Notes: generated by a model not told the origin, from the letters alone. Numbered from the stretch's first letter, positions 19,843 through 28,528 are shown. The stretch is 32,690 nucleotides of DNA from an uncultured SAR116 cluster alpha proteobacterium (GCA_902590245.1 CACIWG010000013.1:1-32690); one strand, 5' to 3'. Translations and numbers: made by a program.

Positions 19843-21102
19843 ATGCGAAAAATTGGATATTATCGTAAATCAGGAGAATTATTTCTTCAAAATATTAGTT
19901 TGAAAAAATTAGCTGATGATTATGGAACACCAACCTTCATTTATGATTCAAAATTAATCGAAAATTCTTTCTATTTACTAAAGAATATCATGGATCCTTT
20001 TAATGGGAAAATTCATTTTGCCGTCAAATCTAATGATAATCTTGGAATAATTAAATATATGAATAATCTAGGTGCAGGTGCTGATGTAGTATCGATTGGT
20101 GAATTAAAAAGATGCTTAAAAGTTTCAGTTAAACCACAAGATATTATATTTTCGGGCGTTGGGAAACGAAAGGATGAGATAGAATTTGCTATTAATCAAA
20201 ATATTAAACAATTAAATGCAGAATCAATTGAGGAAATAAAAGATATAATTGAAATTTCAAAAGATATTAAAAAGAAAGTAAATGTTGCACTAAGAGTTAA
20301 TCTTGACATTAATGCTAAAACTCATAAAAAAATATCAACCGGTGATGAAAATTCAAAATTTGGTATCATCTACGATGAAATTGTGAATGCTTATAAATTG
20401 TTAAATGAAGCTTCCTTTGTTAATCCATATGGACTCGCAGTACATGTAGGATCGCAATTGTTTGATTATGAGGTTTTTTTTCAAACTTTTTCAAAAATTA
20501 AAAATCTAGCATTTGAATTAAAAAATCTTGGATTTAAAGTTAATCATTTAGACCTAGGTGGTGGATTTGGCGTTGATTATGCCGCTGAAAATGCTCTCAA
20601 TTATAAATCATTTAGTAAAGCATTAAATGAAGTCTTCAAAAAAAAAGAGTTTCAAATAAGTGTAGAACCAGGAAGATCATTAATTGCTGAATCAGGAGTT
20701 TTGTTAACTAAAGTAATAAGAACAAAATCTACCAATATTAAAAACTTTTTGATTGTTGATGCTGCTATGAATAATCTTATCAGGCCTACTCTTTACAATG
20801 CAATTCATTCAATTAAGCCTCTTAAACTTAAAAGCGATAGATCTATAAGAAAATATGATGTCGTCGGACCAATTTGTGAGACAGGAGATTTTTTAGGTAT
20901 TGATTTTAATTTGCAAGAAACAAAAAAGAATGAAGTTTTAGCAATAATGACTTGTGGTGCATATGGAAGTGTTATGAGATCAAATTATAATAGTAGACCA
21001 AGTGCTGCTGAAGTTTTTATTTTTGATAATAAAGAACTTTTACTTAGACAAAGAGAAGAAATAGATCAATTACTTGAACTTGACATAATACCAAACTTCT
21101 AA
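19843..21102 (+). CDS. lysA: Diaminopimelate decarboxylase
   Basis: LysA decarboxylates meso-diaminopimelate to lysine, the last step of lysine synthesis, using PLP. The 419 residues form an alanine-racemase-type barrel with the PLP lysine in FAVKSND (Lys62). HVGSQLFD near residue 200, LDLGGGFGVDY near 237-247, EPGRSLIAESG near 274, and the substrate-binding CETGDFL at 345-351 with the essential Cys345 are all present. It begins one base after the small lipoprotein stop. The 3' end overlaps the convergent zinc-ribbon gene by 4 bases. Confidence 0.97.
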   Translation: MRKIGYYRKSGELFLQNISLKKLADDYGTPTFIYDSKLIENSFYLLKNIMDPFNGKIHFAVKSNDNLGIIKYMNNLGAGADVVSIGELKRCLKVSVKPQDIIFSGVGKRKDEIEFAINQNIKQLNAESIEEIKDIIEISKDIKKKVNVALRVNLDINAKTHKKISTGDENSKFGIIYDEIVNAYKLLNEASFVNPYGLAVHVGSQLFDYEVFFQTFSKIKNLAFELKNLGFKVNHLDLGGGFGVDYAAENALNYKSFSKALNEVFKKKEFQISVEPGRSLIAESGVLLTKVIRTKSTNIKNFLIVDAAMNNLIRPTLYNAIHSIKPLKLKSDRSIRKYDVVGPICETGDFLGIDFNLQETKKNEVLAIMTCGAYGSVMRSNYNSRPSAAEVFIFDNKELLLRQREEIDQLLELDIIPNF

Positions 21103-21998
21103 CTTGAAATTTCAATTTCTTTCATAATAGTTGCACGAATTGAGGCATTATTATATTTTTGATCTGTCAAAATCAAATGATTGATTTTAATAAAATCATT
21201 AGATGATATGAATGGTTGCGTTGATTTTATTATCGTTTCTGCAAGTATTTTACCATCTTCTGTCGTCATAACTACTTTTAATGTAGGTGCTAATATGGAG
21301 TATTTTGAATTATTTTTTATATTACCAAAAAACTTAACTGATTTACCTTCGTAAACTGCCCCAAAATTTTCTATCTCTAAATTTTTAAAATCAGCGTAGA
21401 GTGGTATTTTAACTTGTTTGAAAAAATCGAATATTTTATAAAAATTTTTTTCTGCAAAATTAGGGAAATAAGAATGACTTAAACTTAAAACGTTACTTCT
21501 GAAATAAACACTACTACTAATAATTAGAATAGAAACAAAAGTAATAAGAGGTATTGCAAGACTTCTCTGCTTTGAACTAGGATTATATAAGTTTTTAACC
21601 TTAGATGTGTTTGTTTTAATTTTCTTTTTATTCTTAAATATTTTTGTTTCTTTATTATTTTTTACACTAGCTTCAGCAATTTCTTCGGCTATTTGAGCAA
21701 CTGATTTCTTCTTAGTATTGTAATTTTGATTTTTTACCTTAGTAAACTTTTCTTTAGATTTATCCTCTTTTCTGTTACTAAGTAAATCTGTTTTTTTCTC
21801 AATTTCTGATCTTATGGCTTCAAGATCTTTACGCAATTTTTCTTCAGTGATATTTTCTGGTATTTTTTCAGATTTTTTACTATTAACAAATGGCCATTCA
21901 TTATCACACACACTACACTTAAAATATTTTAACTTTGATGTTATTAAATTTTCATCAACTTGAAATGAAGTATTACATTTTAAACATTTTTCTAACAT
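21099..21998 (-). CDS. Zinc-ribbon (MJ0042-type) membrane protein of unknown function
   Basis: A 299-residue protein. The N-terminus is a zinc ribbon with Cys5, Cys8, Cys28 and Cys31 (CLKC...CSVC), the MJ0042 pattern. A charged, lysine-rich and partly coiled-coil region runs from about 40 to 140 and includes VAQIAEEIAEAS. One membrane span follows at about 147-168, and the C-terminal part (about 195-299) has a DUF3426-like beta-rich look. The topology would put the zinc ribbon in the cytosol and the C-terminal domain in the periplasm. In many Alphaproteobacteria this gene lies beside ftsE and ftsX; here they are not adjacent. Function is unknown. Confidence 0.8.
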   Translation of the reverse strand: MLEKCLKCNTSFQVDENLITSKLKYFKCSVCDNEWPFVNSKKSEKIPENITEEKLRKDLEAIRSEIEKKTDLLSNRKEDKSKEKFTKVKNQNYNTKKKSVAQIAEEIAEASVKNNKETKIFKNKKKIKTNTSKVKNLYNPSSKQRSLAIPLITFVSILIISSSVYFRSNVLSLSHSYFPNFAEKNFYKIFDFFKQVKIPLYADFKNLEIENFGAVYEGKSVKFFGNIKNNSKYSILAPTLKVVMTTEDGKILAETIIKSTQPFISSNDFIKINHLILTDQKYNNASIRATIMKEIEISS

Positions 21999-22022
21999 AA
22001 TATTTAACCTAAATAATTTATT

Positions 22023-22051
22023 ATTGTATAATAAAACACATGTCTTTCCAA
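22023..22051 (-). promoter_or_regulatory. Possible promoter of the zinc-ribbon gene
   Basis: On the minus strand TTGGAA (22046-22051) and TACAAT (22023-22028) are 17 bases apart, in the 70-base gap between divergent genes. The -10 lies about 25 bases before the ATG. The match is fair, but AT-rich intergenic DNA gives such hits by chance. Confidence 0.35.
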
Positions 22052-22068
22052 ATAATTAACTGATTAAA

Positions 22069-22644
22069 ATGTTAAATAAAAAATATCTACTCCTATTTAC
22101 TCTACTTTTAATAGTATTAGTCATAGACTATTCTTTTTTCTATAAAAAAATTTTAAATTATAAAAATAATTTAAACTTTAATAAAAATTTTATTGTTTTG
22201 ACTGGTGGTAACAATAGAGTAAAGAAAACACTTCAAATTTTTTTTCAGATTGAAAATGAAAATAAAAATTTGTTTATTAGCGGTGTAGGAAAAGGATTTA
22301 ACAAAAGTATTTTAAAAAAACTAACTCGGCAAAATCAAGACAATGAAAAAATTATAAAATGTTGTATTCAAATAGAAGGAATATCTAAAAATACTTTTTC
22401 TAATGCAGTTGAGAGTTTAAAGTGGGTTAAATTAAAAAAAATAAATTCTTTTGTTTTACTAACAAATAATTATCACATGCCTAGGGCTATGTTAGAATTC
22501 AAAAGTATTTTTAAAGATGTTAGTATAACACCTTATGTATTTGTTGATAAAGATAAAATATGGTGGAAAGAAAAGATTAATTACATATCTGAGTATATTA
22601 AATATAAATTAACGTATTTAAGAATACATTTACTTCAATTTTGA
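22069..22644 (+). CDS. YdcF/SanA-like DUF218 protein
   Basis: A 191-residue protein with one N-terminal membrane anchor (about 5-23) and a DUF218 domain. Recognisable parts are IVLTGGNNRVKKTL near residue 42, LFISGVGKGFN near 66, a central segment with ENNAxE-like ISKNTFSNAVES near 104-115, and VLLTNNYHMPRAM near 128-141. DUF218 proteins (YdcF, SanA, ElyC) have been linked to envelope and cell-wall precursor homeostasis, but the reaction is not defined. The gene is divergent from the zinc-ribbon gene and convergent with tyrA, overlapping it by 15 bases. I see no good ribosome site. Confidence 0.8.
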   Translation: MLNKKYLLLFTLLLIVLVIDYSFFYKKILNYKNNLNFNKNFIVLTGGNNRVKKTLQIFFQIENENKNLFISGVGKGFNKSILKKLTRQNQDNEKIIKCCIQIEGISKNTFSNAVESLKWVKLKKINSFVLLTNNYHMPRAMLEFKSIFKDVSITPYVFVDKDKIWWKEKINYISEYIKYKLTYLRIHLLQF

Positions 22645-23532
22645 TATTTCTGGTAAGTGTTGTTTAGCCTCAATAATTTTATTTCTAATTTCTTTGGAGT
22701 TTTTAAAAAAGTTATATAATTTAGTAGATTCTTTTTTTCTAATTAGTTTTTGTAAAGCTGAAATATCCTCATTAAATCTTTGCAACATTTCTAATACTGC
22801 CTCAGAATTATTTAAAAAAACATCTCTCCACATTGTTGGATCCGAAGAAGCTAATCTAGTAAAGTCCCTAAATCCAGTTGCAGAATACCTAATAACGTCA
22901 TTTTTTAAATCACTTTCTAAATTACTAGCAGTATCAACGATTGAATAAGCAATTAAATGAGGCAAGTGTGAAGTTATAGCAAGTACTTTATCATGATAAA
23001 ATTCATCCATGAACTCAATTTTAGAACCAAATTTTTTAAATAAATTTTCTAAATAAATCCCATTCTTATTATTTTTTTTACTTATTATAATCCAATATCT
23101 ACCTTCAAATAAATTATAGAAGCCTGCCTTAGGTCCTGAGTGCTCAGTTCCTGCCAGTGGGTGTGAAGGAATTAAAAATACATTTTTTGGTATCAAAGAA
23201 GAAAGGTCTTTAATCACAGAAATCTTTGTTGACCCAGTATCTGTTAAAATTGTTCCTTTTTTTAAATATGGTGCAATTAATTTTCCTACTTCAGCCATTG
23301 CACCAACAGGAATAGCTAAAATTACCAAATCGGAATCTTTTACAGAATCTTTGGCAGAATTACATATTTCATCTGCAATATTTAATGACTTAACAACTTC
23401 GATATGTTCAGAATGATTATCATAAACTTTTATGTAAAATTTATTTTTTAAATAATGATTAAATGCTCTTAATATAGAACTTCCTATTAATCCTAAGCCG
23501 ATAATAGTTACAATTTTTCTATCAATTATCAT
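22630..23532 (-). CDS. tyrA: Prephenate/arogenate dehydrogenase
   Basis: The enzyme oxidatively decarboxylates prephenate (or arogenate) on the way to tyrosine. The 300 residues start with an NAD(P)-binding Rossmann fold, GLGLIGSS near 12-19, then AIPVGAM near 74, TDTGSTK near 96 and the catalytic-histidine region PSHPLAGTEHSGPKAG near 121-136. The C-terminal helical dimer domain contains SHLPHLIAYS and ATGFRDFTRLASSDPTMWRD. It overlaps hisC by 11 bases. No ACT or chorismate-mutase domain is attached; the mutase is a separate gene two positions upstream. Whether it prefers prephenate or arogenate, NAD or NADP, cannot be read here. Confidence 0.94.
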   Translation of the reverse strand: MIIDRKIVTIIGLGLIGSSILRAFNHYLKNKFYIKVYDNHSEHIEVVKSLNIADEICNSAKDSVKDSDLVILAIPVGAMAEVGKLIAPYLKKGTILTDTGSTKISVIKDLSSLIPKNVFLIPSHPLAGTEHSGPKAGFYNLFEGRYWIIISKKNNKNGIYLENLFKKFGSKIEFMDEFYHDKVLAITSHLPHLIAYSIVDTASNLESDLKNDVIRYSATGFRDFTRLASSDPTMWRDVFLNNSEAVLEMLQRFNEDISALQKLIRKKESTKLYNFFKNSKEIRNKIIEAKQHLPEISKLK

Positions 23533-24610
23533 TTTGAGTAATAAATTTTTTAAGTAATTTTAAAAAATAATTATTTTCTTCTTCTGTCCCTAAAGAAACT
23601 CTAATATAATCTGGTAAATTATAAACGTTCATTTCGCGAACTAACACACCATTATTTTTAAAAAATAAAACAGCATCTTTTGCTAAATATTTTTTATGTT
23701 CTGATAAATTCATGAGAATAAAGTTAGCTGAAGAATTGATAAAATTTATACCTAATTTTTTTAATTCAATTTCCATAAATTTCATTGATTTTATATTAAA
23801 ATCGTAGCAATAGTTTTGAAAATCAATGTCTTTCATTGCAATAATACCAGCTTCAATAGCTATAGAATTAACACTAAAAGGACCTCTAACTGCCATTAAA
23901 TAGTTTATTATTTTACTATTACTATAACCCCAACCTAATCTTAAACCTGCAAGCCCATGTAATTTTGAAAACGTCCTTAACATGATAACGTTATTATATT
24001 TTTCAACTAATTCAGATCCATCAATATAGTCATCATTTCGAATATATTCTGCATACGCTGCATCGTAAACTAACAAGACATTTTCTGGTATACTGTTAAT
24101 TAATCTGTAAATTTCATTTTTGCTAATAAATGTACCTGTTGGATTATTAGCATTTGCAAGAAAAATTAAACGGGTTTTATCAGTTATTAACTTTAATATA
24201 TTATCAACACTTACATGAAAGTTAATATCTTTTGCTATTTTTTTTTCACCTCCAGCAATTGTAATTGACTGTGGAAATTGTAAAAATCCATATTCTGTAT
24301 AAATTGCTTCATCGCCAGGTTTTAAAAATGTTTGCGCAATTACAGAAATCAAATCATCTGAACCATTACCAAGTATTAATTTATTTTGGTCTAAGTTGTT
24401 AATTTTGCTAATTGTTTTTATAAGTTCAGCACTATGTTGCGGAGGATACCTATTAATATTTTCTATCTTTAACTCTTTATCTATCCTTGGAGTATATCCT
24501 AAAGCATTTTCATTTGCAGAAAGCCTAATTAATTTTTTTAAATTAGAAGCTCCAAAATTTGGTTTGTAGGCATTTAAATTTAAAATTGATTCCTTTGGTT
24601 CTAAAAACAT
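23522..24610 (-). CDS. hisC: Histidinol-phosphate/aromatic aminotransferase
   Basis: A 362-residue class I/II PLP aminotransferase. Motifs in order: LSANENALGYTP near 30-41, GNGSDDLI at 81-88, NANNPTGT at 153-160, YDAAYAEY near 182-189, and the PLP lysine in RTFSKLHGLAGLRLG (Lys216). The HisC family covers both histidinol phosphate and aromatic amino/keto acids. Lying between chorismate mutase and tyrA, this copy probably transaminates phenylpyruvate, hydroxyphenylpyruvate or prephenate, perhaps as well as histidinol phosphate. No other his genes are in the window. The start is 18 bases after the mutase stop. Confidence 0.92.
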   Translation of the reverse strand: MFLEPKESILNLNAYKPNFGASNLKKLIRLSANENALGYTPRIDKELKIENINRYPPQHSAELIKTISKINNLDQNKLILGNGSDDLISVIAQTFLKPGDEAIYTEYGFLQFPQSITIAGGEKKIAKDINFHVSVDNILKLITDKTRLIFLANANNPTGTFISKNEIYRLINSIPENVLLVYDAAYAEYIRNDDYIDGSELVEKYNNVIMLRTFSKLHGLAGLRLGWGYSNSKIINYLMAVRGPFSVNSIAIEAGIIAMKDIDFQNYCYDFNIKSMKFMEIELKKLGINFINSSANFILMNLSEHKKYLAKDAVLFFKNNGVLVREMNVYNLPDYIRVSLGTEEENNYFLKLLKKFITQNDN

Positions 24611-24628
24611 ATTTTTTTCTAACCTAGA

Positions 24629-25126
24629 TTATTTCAAAATTAAATACTTTTTTTCGTAAAAGTATTCATTTAAAGGAAATTCTGATACAATTTTTATTTC
24701 AGAATTGATTTTAGTAAGGGGAAATTTTGATTTTTCTATTATTGCTACATCAATAATATTGTTATTTATTCCATCTATCAGTTTAGTAACATTTTTAAAA
24801 TTTCTAATGTCAAAATATGGCCCAAAATAACTTTCATACGCCGCTAAAGAGAGCTTATCGTTTCCAATATATCCAATTTTTAATTTTTTTTGCGTTGACA
24901 AATTAAAGGCTATAATTTGTCTCCATACTCTTTCTGCAAGTATAGAATCTATATCATAAGAGAAAACTTTTTCCATCACTTTCTTTTCTCTTACTGGATC
25001 GTAAGTAAACTTCCCTCCCTTGGCTTTTAAAATTTTATTTGAAAGTCCTTGTCTTTTGAAAATTAACTCAGCTATCGTTTTATCAAGTTGGTCTATTTCT
25101 TTTCTAAGTTTTTCTAATTCTTCCAT
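24629..25126 (-). CDS. Chorismate mutase (AroQ) with a prephenate-dehydratase-like tail
   Basis: A 165-residue protein. Residues 1-80 are an AroQ-type chorismate mutase with the active-site set conserved by alignment to E. coli PheA: Arg8, Arg25, Lys36, Asp43, Arg46 and Glu47. It turns chorismate into prephenate. The remaining part (about 82-165) starts KIGYIGNDKLSLAAYESYFG and includes IDGINNNIIDVAIIE, which resembles the first lobe of prephenate dehydratase (GPxGTFSxxAA...FG, and V.xGxxDxGVxPIENS). The second lobe, with the catalytic Thr-Arg-Phe motif, and the ACT domain are absent, so this tail cannot be an active dehydratase on its own. It heads the cluster mutase-hisC-tyrA. Confidence 0.85.
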   Translation of the reverse strand: MEELEKLRKEIDQLDKTIAELIFKRQGLSNKILKAKGGKFTYDPVREKKVMEKVFSYDIDSILAERVWRQIIAFNLSTQKKLKIGYIGNDKLSLAAYESYFGPYFDIRNFKNVTKLIDGINNNIIDVAIIEKSKFPLTKINSEIKIVSEFPLNEYFYEKKYLILK

Positions 25127-25200
25127 AGTAAAATTGAATTATAATTTTTAATAATATATCTTTATTGATAACATAATTTTTTCTTAAGGATAATAATATT

Positions 25201-25968
25201 ATGACTCAAATTGAAATCATAAAAGCATTAAGTGACAACTATATTTATGTTTTACATAATTCTATTAATAAACAAACAGCAGTAATTGATCCTGGAGATG
25301 CAGAACCTGTTATTAAGCTACTTGAAAAAAAAGATTGGAAGCTATCACATATATTTAATACCCACCATCATGAAGACCATATTGCTGGCAATCAAAAATT
25401 AATAGACAAATATAACTGTAAACTTATTGCTCCAAAATATGACCAAAATAAAATACATAATTGCGATTATTATGTTTTAGATGGAGATGAGATTGATATA
25501 ATTGGTAACAAAGCGAAAGTTCTGCATACACCTGGCCACACTATTGGTCACATATGTTATTACATTGAGAATTTAAAAGTCCTTTTTTCAGGGGATACCT
25601 TGTTTAGACTTGGATGTGGAAGAATATTCGAAGGAACTTTTGAGCAAATGAAGGATAGTTTAGATAAAATTTTACATTTACCTAATGATATACTTGTATA
25701 TTGTGGACATGAATATACAGCGTCGAACGCCAAATTTTGCAAAAGTTTAGTCTACAATAATGATGAAGAATTAGATGCTAGCATTCTAGAAATTAAAAAG
25801 TTAAGAGATGAAGAAAAACCAACTATACCTTTTTTTCTAGGTCAAGAAAAAAAGTTAAACCCATTTTTAAGATATAATGATACTAATTTTAAAATTGCGA
25901 ATAATGTTCAAAAACTCAATAGTACGGAAACATTTAAATATTTTAGAAGACTTAAGGATAATTACTAA
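25201..25968 (+). CDS. gloB: Hydroxyacylglutathione hydrolase (glyoxalase II)
   Basis: GloB hydrolyses S-lactoylglutathione to lactate and glutathione, finishing methylglyoxal detoxification. The 255 residues are the standard bacterial length. The metallo-beta-lactamase metal site THHHEDH is at 54-60 (His55, His57, Asp59, His60). HTPGHTIGH, FSGDTLFRLGCGRIFEG and YCGHEYTASN give the other metal and substrate contacts. The C-terminal FLGQEKKLNPFLR segment contains the glutathione-binding basic residues. AAGGA precedes the ATG. The 3' end overlaps the convergent folB by 17 bases. Confidence 0.96.
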   Translation: MTQIEIIKALSDNYIYVLHNSINKQTAVIDPGDAEPVIKLLEKKDWKLSHIFNTHHHEDHIAGNQKLIDKYNCKLIAPKYDQNKIHNCDYYVLDGDEIDIIGNKAKVLHTPGHTIGHICYYIENLKVLFSGDTLFRLGCGRIFEGTFEQMKDSLDKILHLPNDILVYCGHEYTASNAKFCKSLVYNNDEELDASILEIKKLRDEEKPTIPFFLGQEKKLNPFLRYNDTNFKIANNVQKLNSTETFKYFRRLKDNY

Positions 25969-26302
25969 TTTCATACGAAACAGAGCAGTCATTAAAAATA
26001 TCAGGTTTAGTTATTTTTAATTTGATATTTTCAACTTTGTCAAAAGTTTCTATTCTTTTAATTAAGTTATCTGCAAGCGTCTCAATTAAATTAAAATGCT
26101 TAGAATTAATAACTTCCAATATAATTCTTCTAAATTTTCCGTAATCAGCAACGTCCTTTAGATTATCAGTATGCGTTTTCATTTTATTAATAAGTAAAAT
26201 TTCTAAATTAATTATTATTTTTTGTTTGTTTAATTTTTCATTTTCATAGACACCAACAGAGGCACTACAAGTTAAATTTTCAATAAAAATTTTCTTAAAC
26301 AT
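25952..26302 (-). CDS. folB: Dihydroneopterin aldolase
   Basis: FolB cleaves (or epimerises) 7,8-dihydroneopterin to 6-hydroxymethyl-7,8-dihydropterin in folate synthesis. The 116 residues show the typical start IFIENLTCSASVGVYENEKLNKQ, in which Tyr and Glu of VGVYENE match the conserved pterin site. DYGKFRRIILEVINSK, NLIETLADNLIKRI and the KITKP element near the C-terminus, with the catalytic lysine, complete the pattern. It follows the SDR gene by 12 bases and overlaps gloB by 17 bases. Confidence 0.92.
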   Translation of the reverse strand: MFKKIFIENLTCSASVGVYENEKLNKQKIIINLEILLINKMKTHTDNLKDVADYGKFRRIILEVINSKHFNLIETLADNLIKRIETFDKVENIKLKITKPDIFNDCSVSYEISNYP

Positions 26303-26314
26303 TAAAATTATACC

Positions 26315-27085
26315 TTATTTAATAGCAACGTCTCTTGAAGGAGGAGCCAAGTGTGATCCTCCATCTAATAATGAGATGTGTCCTGTAACAGAATTTGAGT
26401 TAGTTAAAAAATCAAGAGCCAAATATAAATCATCAATCGTTGCAGAACTTTTTAAAATATTTTTTTTGTGAGATTCTATAAAATCTTTTTCATTCTGATT
26501 TTCTGCAGGTAATATTATTCCTGGTGCAATTGCATTTACTCTTAAATTTGGTGCATAAGATAAAGCAGACATTTTTGTTAATCCTGACATTGCTAACTTT
26601 GACAATGTATAAGAATAATAATCTGGATTTAACCCTTCGATTTTAGCATCAATAATATTTATGACCATATTATTTTTATTTTTTACAATTTGGTTTTTCA
26701 TTATATTTTTATAAAGCGCTTGTGTAAGTATTGCAGGAGTGGAAAAATTAATTGACATATGTCGATTTAATTTTTCTATGGTAAAATCCTGACCAGTATC
26801 ATATTCGAATAAACCAGCATTATTTACTAAACCTATCAACTCTTTATCATTTAAAAGTAAATTTTTTACTAAATTTTCGACATCTTGATATTTTGTGAAG
26901 TCTGCTTTATATAATTTTATGTTTTTAGAATATAGTGATAACTCATTTGCTGTTTCTTCTGCTTCAACTTTTGAGCTATTATAATGTAAAATTAAATCCC
27001 AATCATTCATTACAAAAAACTTAGAAATATGCTTTCCTAATCTTTTAGATCCCGATGTAACCAATATAGATTTTCTTTTACTCAT
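26315..27085 (-). CDS. Short-chain dehydrogenase, pteridine reductase/FolM-like
   Basis: A 256-residue SDR. The cofactor loop is TSGSKRLGKH at 10-19; the Arg in this TGxxxRxG-type loop is the NADPH-binding mark of pteridine reductase (PTR1) and FolM. NNAG (near 90) and the YTLSK catalytic pair (YxxxK, near 158) are present. RVNAIAPGIILP and TGHISLLDGGSHL match the FolM ending. The ATG at 27085 is one base past the upstream HAD stop; a TTG at 27100 is in frame but less likely. Lying between a HAD hydrolase and folB, a role in reducing dihydrofolate or dihydrobiopterin is likely. Exact substrate is not proven. Confidence 0.8.
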   Translation of the reverse strand: MSKRKSILVTSGSKRLGKHISKFFVMNDWDLILHYNSSKVEAEETANELSLYSKNIKLYKADFTKYQDVENLVKNLLLNDKELIGLVNNAGLFEYDTGQDFTIEKLNRHMSINFSTPAILTQALYKNIMKNQIVKNKNNMVINIIDAKIEGLNPDYYSYTLSKLAMSGLTKMSALSYAPNLRVNAIAPGIILPAENQNEKDFIESHKKNILKSSATIDDLYLALDFLTNSNSVTGHISLLDGGSHLAPPSRDVAIK

Positions 27086-27086
27086 T

Positions 27087-28076
27087 TTAAGGACCCTCAA
27101 TCAAATAATCTGGTATAATACCAGTTTTTTTTATACAAGAAGCAATATTTTGATTTCTTAATAAACCATATTTTGTCATTAAAATTGATTTAATTCCAAT
27201 TGAGTTTGCACCCAAAATGTCAGTATGTAATGTATCTCCTACCATTCCAATTCTTGACATATCAATTGAGGAACCTGTAATAAATTGAACTTTTTCTAGA
27301 GCCATTTCAAAAATTGTTGAAAAAGGTTTTCCAAACCATAATGGTAAATTAATACCTTCATTTATTAGTTTTAAGGAAAAATAGCCAGGTTCAATACTAA
27401 AAAAATCCTTGTGGGGTGCAACAATATCTGGGTTAGAAACAAAAAAAGGTCTTGGATTTGAAGTTAATGAGTCTTTTAACAAATCTTGAAAATCTGAATC
27501 CCAAGAACTTGAACCTAAAAATATAAAAGAATCCACTTCATCAAATAATTCAATGTCTTTAATTAAATCGATTGTTAAAGAGTTTTTAATGTTTAATTTT
27601 TCATCTTTATTACCAAGTACACCAATTTTAGATGGTTTAAGATGAATAGATAAAAACCTTTCTGTTACATCTCTACTTGAAATAATCTCATCATAAGAAA
27701 ATTCTAATCCTAGATTATAAAATTGATTAATTTTTTTTTCTGAACAATAAGTTGCGCCATTTGTAAGAATAATTACACAAATACCTTTATCTCTAGCAGC
27801 ATTTAATGTTTCAATTATACGTGGTATTAATTTATCTCCTATATTTATAACTCCGAATGCATCAAAAAATAAAACATCAAATTCATCCAAAATATTACTC
27901 AGGTTTTTTCTTACTTTTATATCTTTAGAGTATTTCTGAGAATGTGGTAAGATTTTCTTAAAGTTTTCATACAATGATATAACTTGCTGACTGTCAATAT
28001 TTTTAACAGATGGAAAAATAAAATTATTATTAAAGTCTTCATGTTGAATTAGAAATTGTTGATTGTTATTTATCAT
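27087..28076 (-). CDS. HAD-superfamily class IIA hydrolase (TIGR01459-like)
   Basis: A 329-residue HAD phosphatase of the class IIA cap type. The first HAD motif is FFDAFGV near residue 74; the usual DxDG is replaced by DAFG, as in the TIGR01459 group, where DxWGV is common. ILTNGA near 107 is motif II, and GMVGDTLHTDILGANSIGIKSIL near 283 is motif IV. The ~60-residue N-terminal extension before the HAD core is longer than in simple NagD/PGP proteins. The substrate is unknown. It is the first gene of HAD-SDR-folB and is divergent from the rhodanese gene, 49 bases away. Confidence 0.83.
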   Translation of the reverse strand: MINNNQQFLIQHEDFNNNFIFPSVKNIDSQQVISLYENFKKILPHSQKYSKDIKVRKNLSNILDEFDVLFFDAFGVINIGDKLIPRIIETLNAARDKGICVIILTNGATYCSEKKINQFYNLGLEFSYDEIISSRDVTERFLSIHLKPSKIGVLGNKDEKLNIKNSLTIDLIKDIELFDEVDSFIFLGSSSWDSDFQDLLKDSLTSNPRPFFVSNPDIVAPHKDFFSIEPGYFSLKLINEGINLPLWFGKPFSTIFEMALEKVQFITGSSIDMSRIGMVGDTLHTDILGANSIGIKSILMTKYGLLRNQNIASCIKKTGIIPDYLIEGP

Positions 28077-28125
28077 TATTTATTTATATTAAATTATAAA
28101 TTTTAATCTATTGGAAACTAACAAA

Positions 28126-28527
28126 ATGACCATTAAATCTTGTTTTTCTTTAGTTAATGAAGCGAAACGAAAAATCAAAAGTATTAATTTTGAAAATGCT
28201 ATGAAATTACACAAAGAAGGTGAAACAATTTTTATTGATCTAAGAGATGTAAGAGAATTAGAAAAAAATGGGAAAATAAAAAATGCGAAACATGTTCCAA
28301 GAGGCATGTTAGAATTTTGGATTGACCCTAAAAGTCCATATCATAGAGAATATTTTAACTCTAAAAATAAATTTATATTTTATTGTGCGTCTGGATGGCG
28401 GTCATCCTTATCTTCGAAAACAGCTTTGGAAATGGGTTTAACTAATGTTTTAAATCTAGAGAATGGTATTGACGATTGGATAAAACATAACGGTCCTGTG
28501 GAACAATTTACTAAAAAAAAAATTTAG
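28126..28527 (+). CDS. Rhodanese-like domain protein
   Basis: A 133-residue single-domain rhodanese. FIDLRDVRELEKNGKIKNAKHVPRG is the CH2A-type start, and the active loop is YCASGWRSS with Cys87. Rhodaneses carry a persulfide on this cysteine and move sulfur, or bind phosphate-like groups. I use the ATG at 28126; a TTG at 28111 is also in frame, but GGA at 28113-28115 fits the ATG as ribosome site. The 239-base region after it holds a promoter-like sequence and the glycine riboswitch, so it is probably transcribed separately from dadA. Partner unknown. Confidence 0.85.
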   Translation: MTIKSCFSLVNEAKRKIKSINFENAMKLHKEGETIFIDLRDVRELEKNGKIKNAKHVPRGMLEFWIDPKSPYHREYFNSKNKFIFYCASGWRSSLSSKTALEMGLTNVLNLENGIDDWIKHNGPVEQFTKKKI

Positions 28528-28528
28528 T

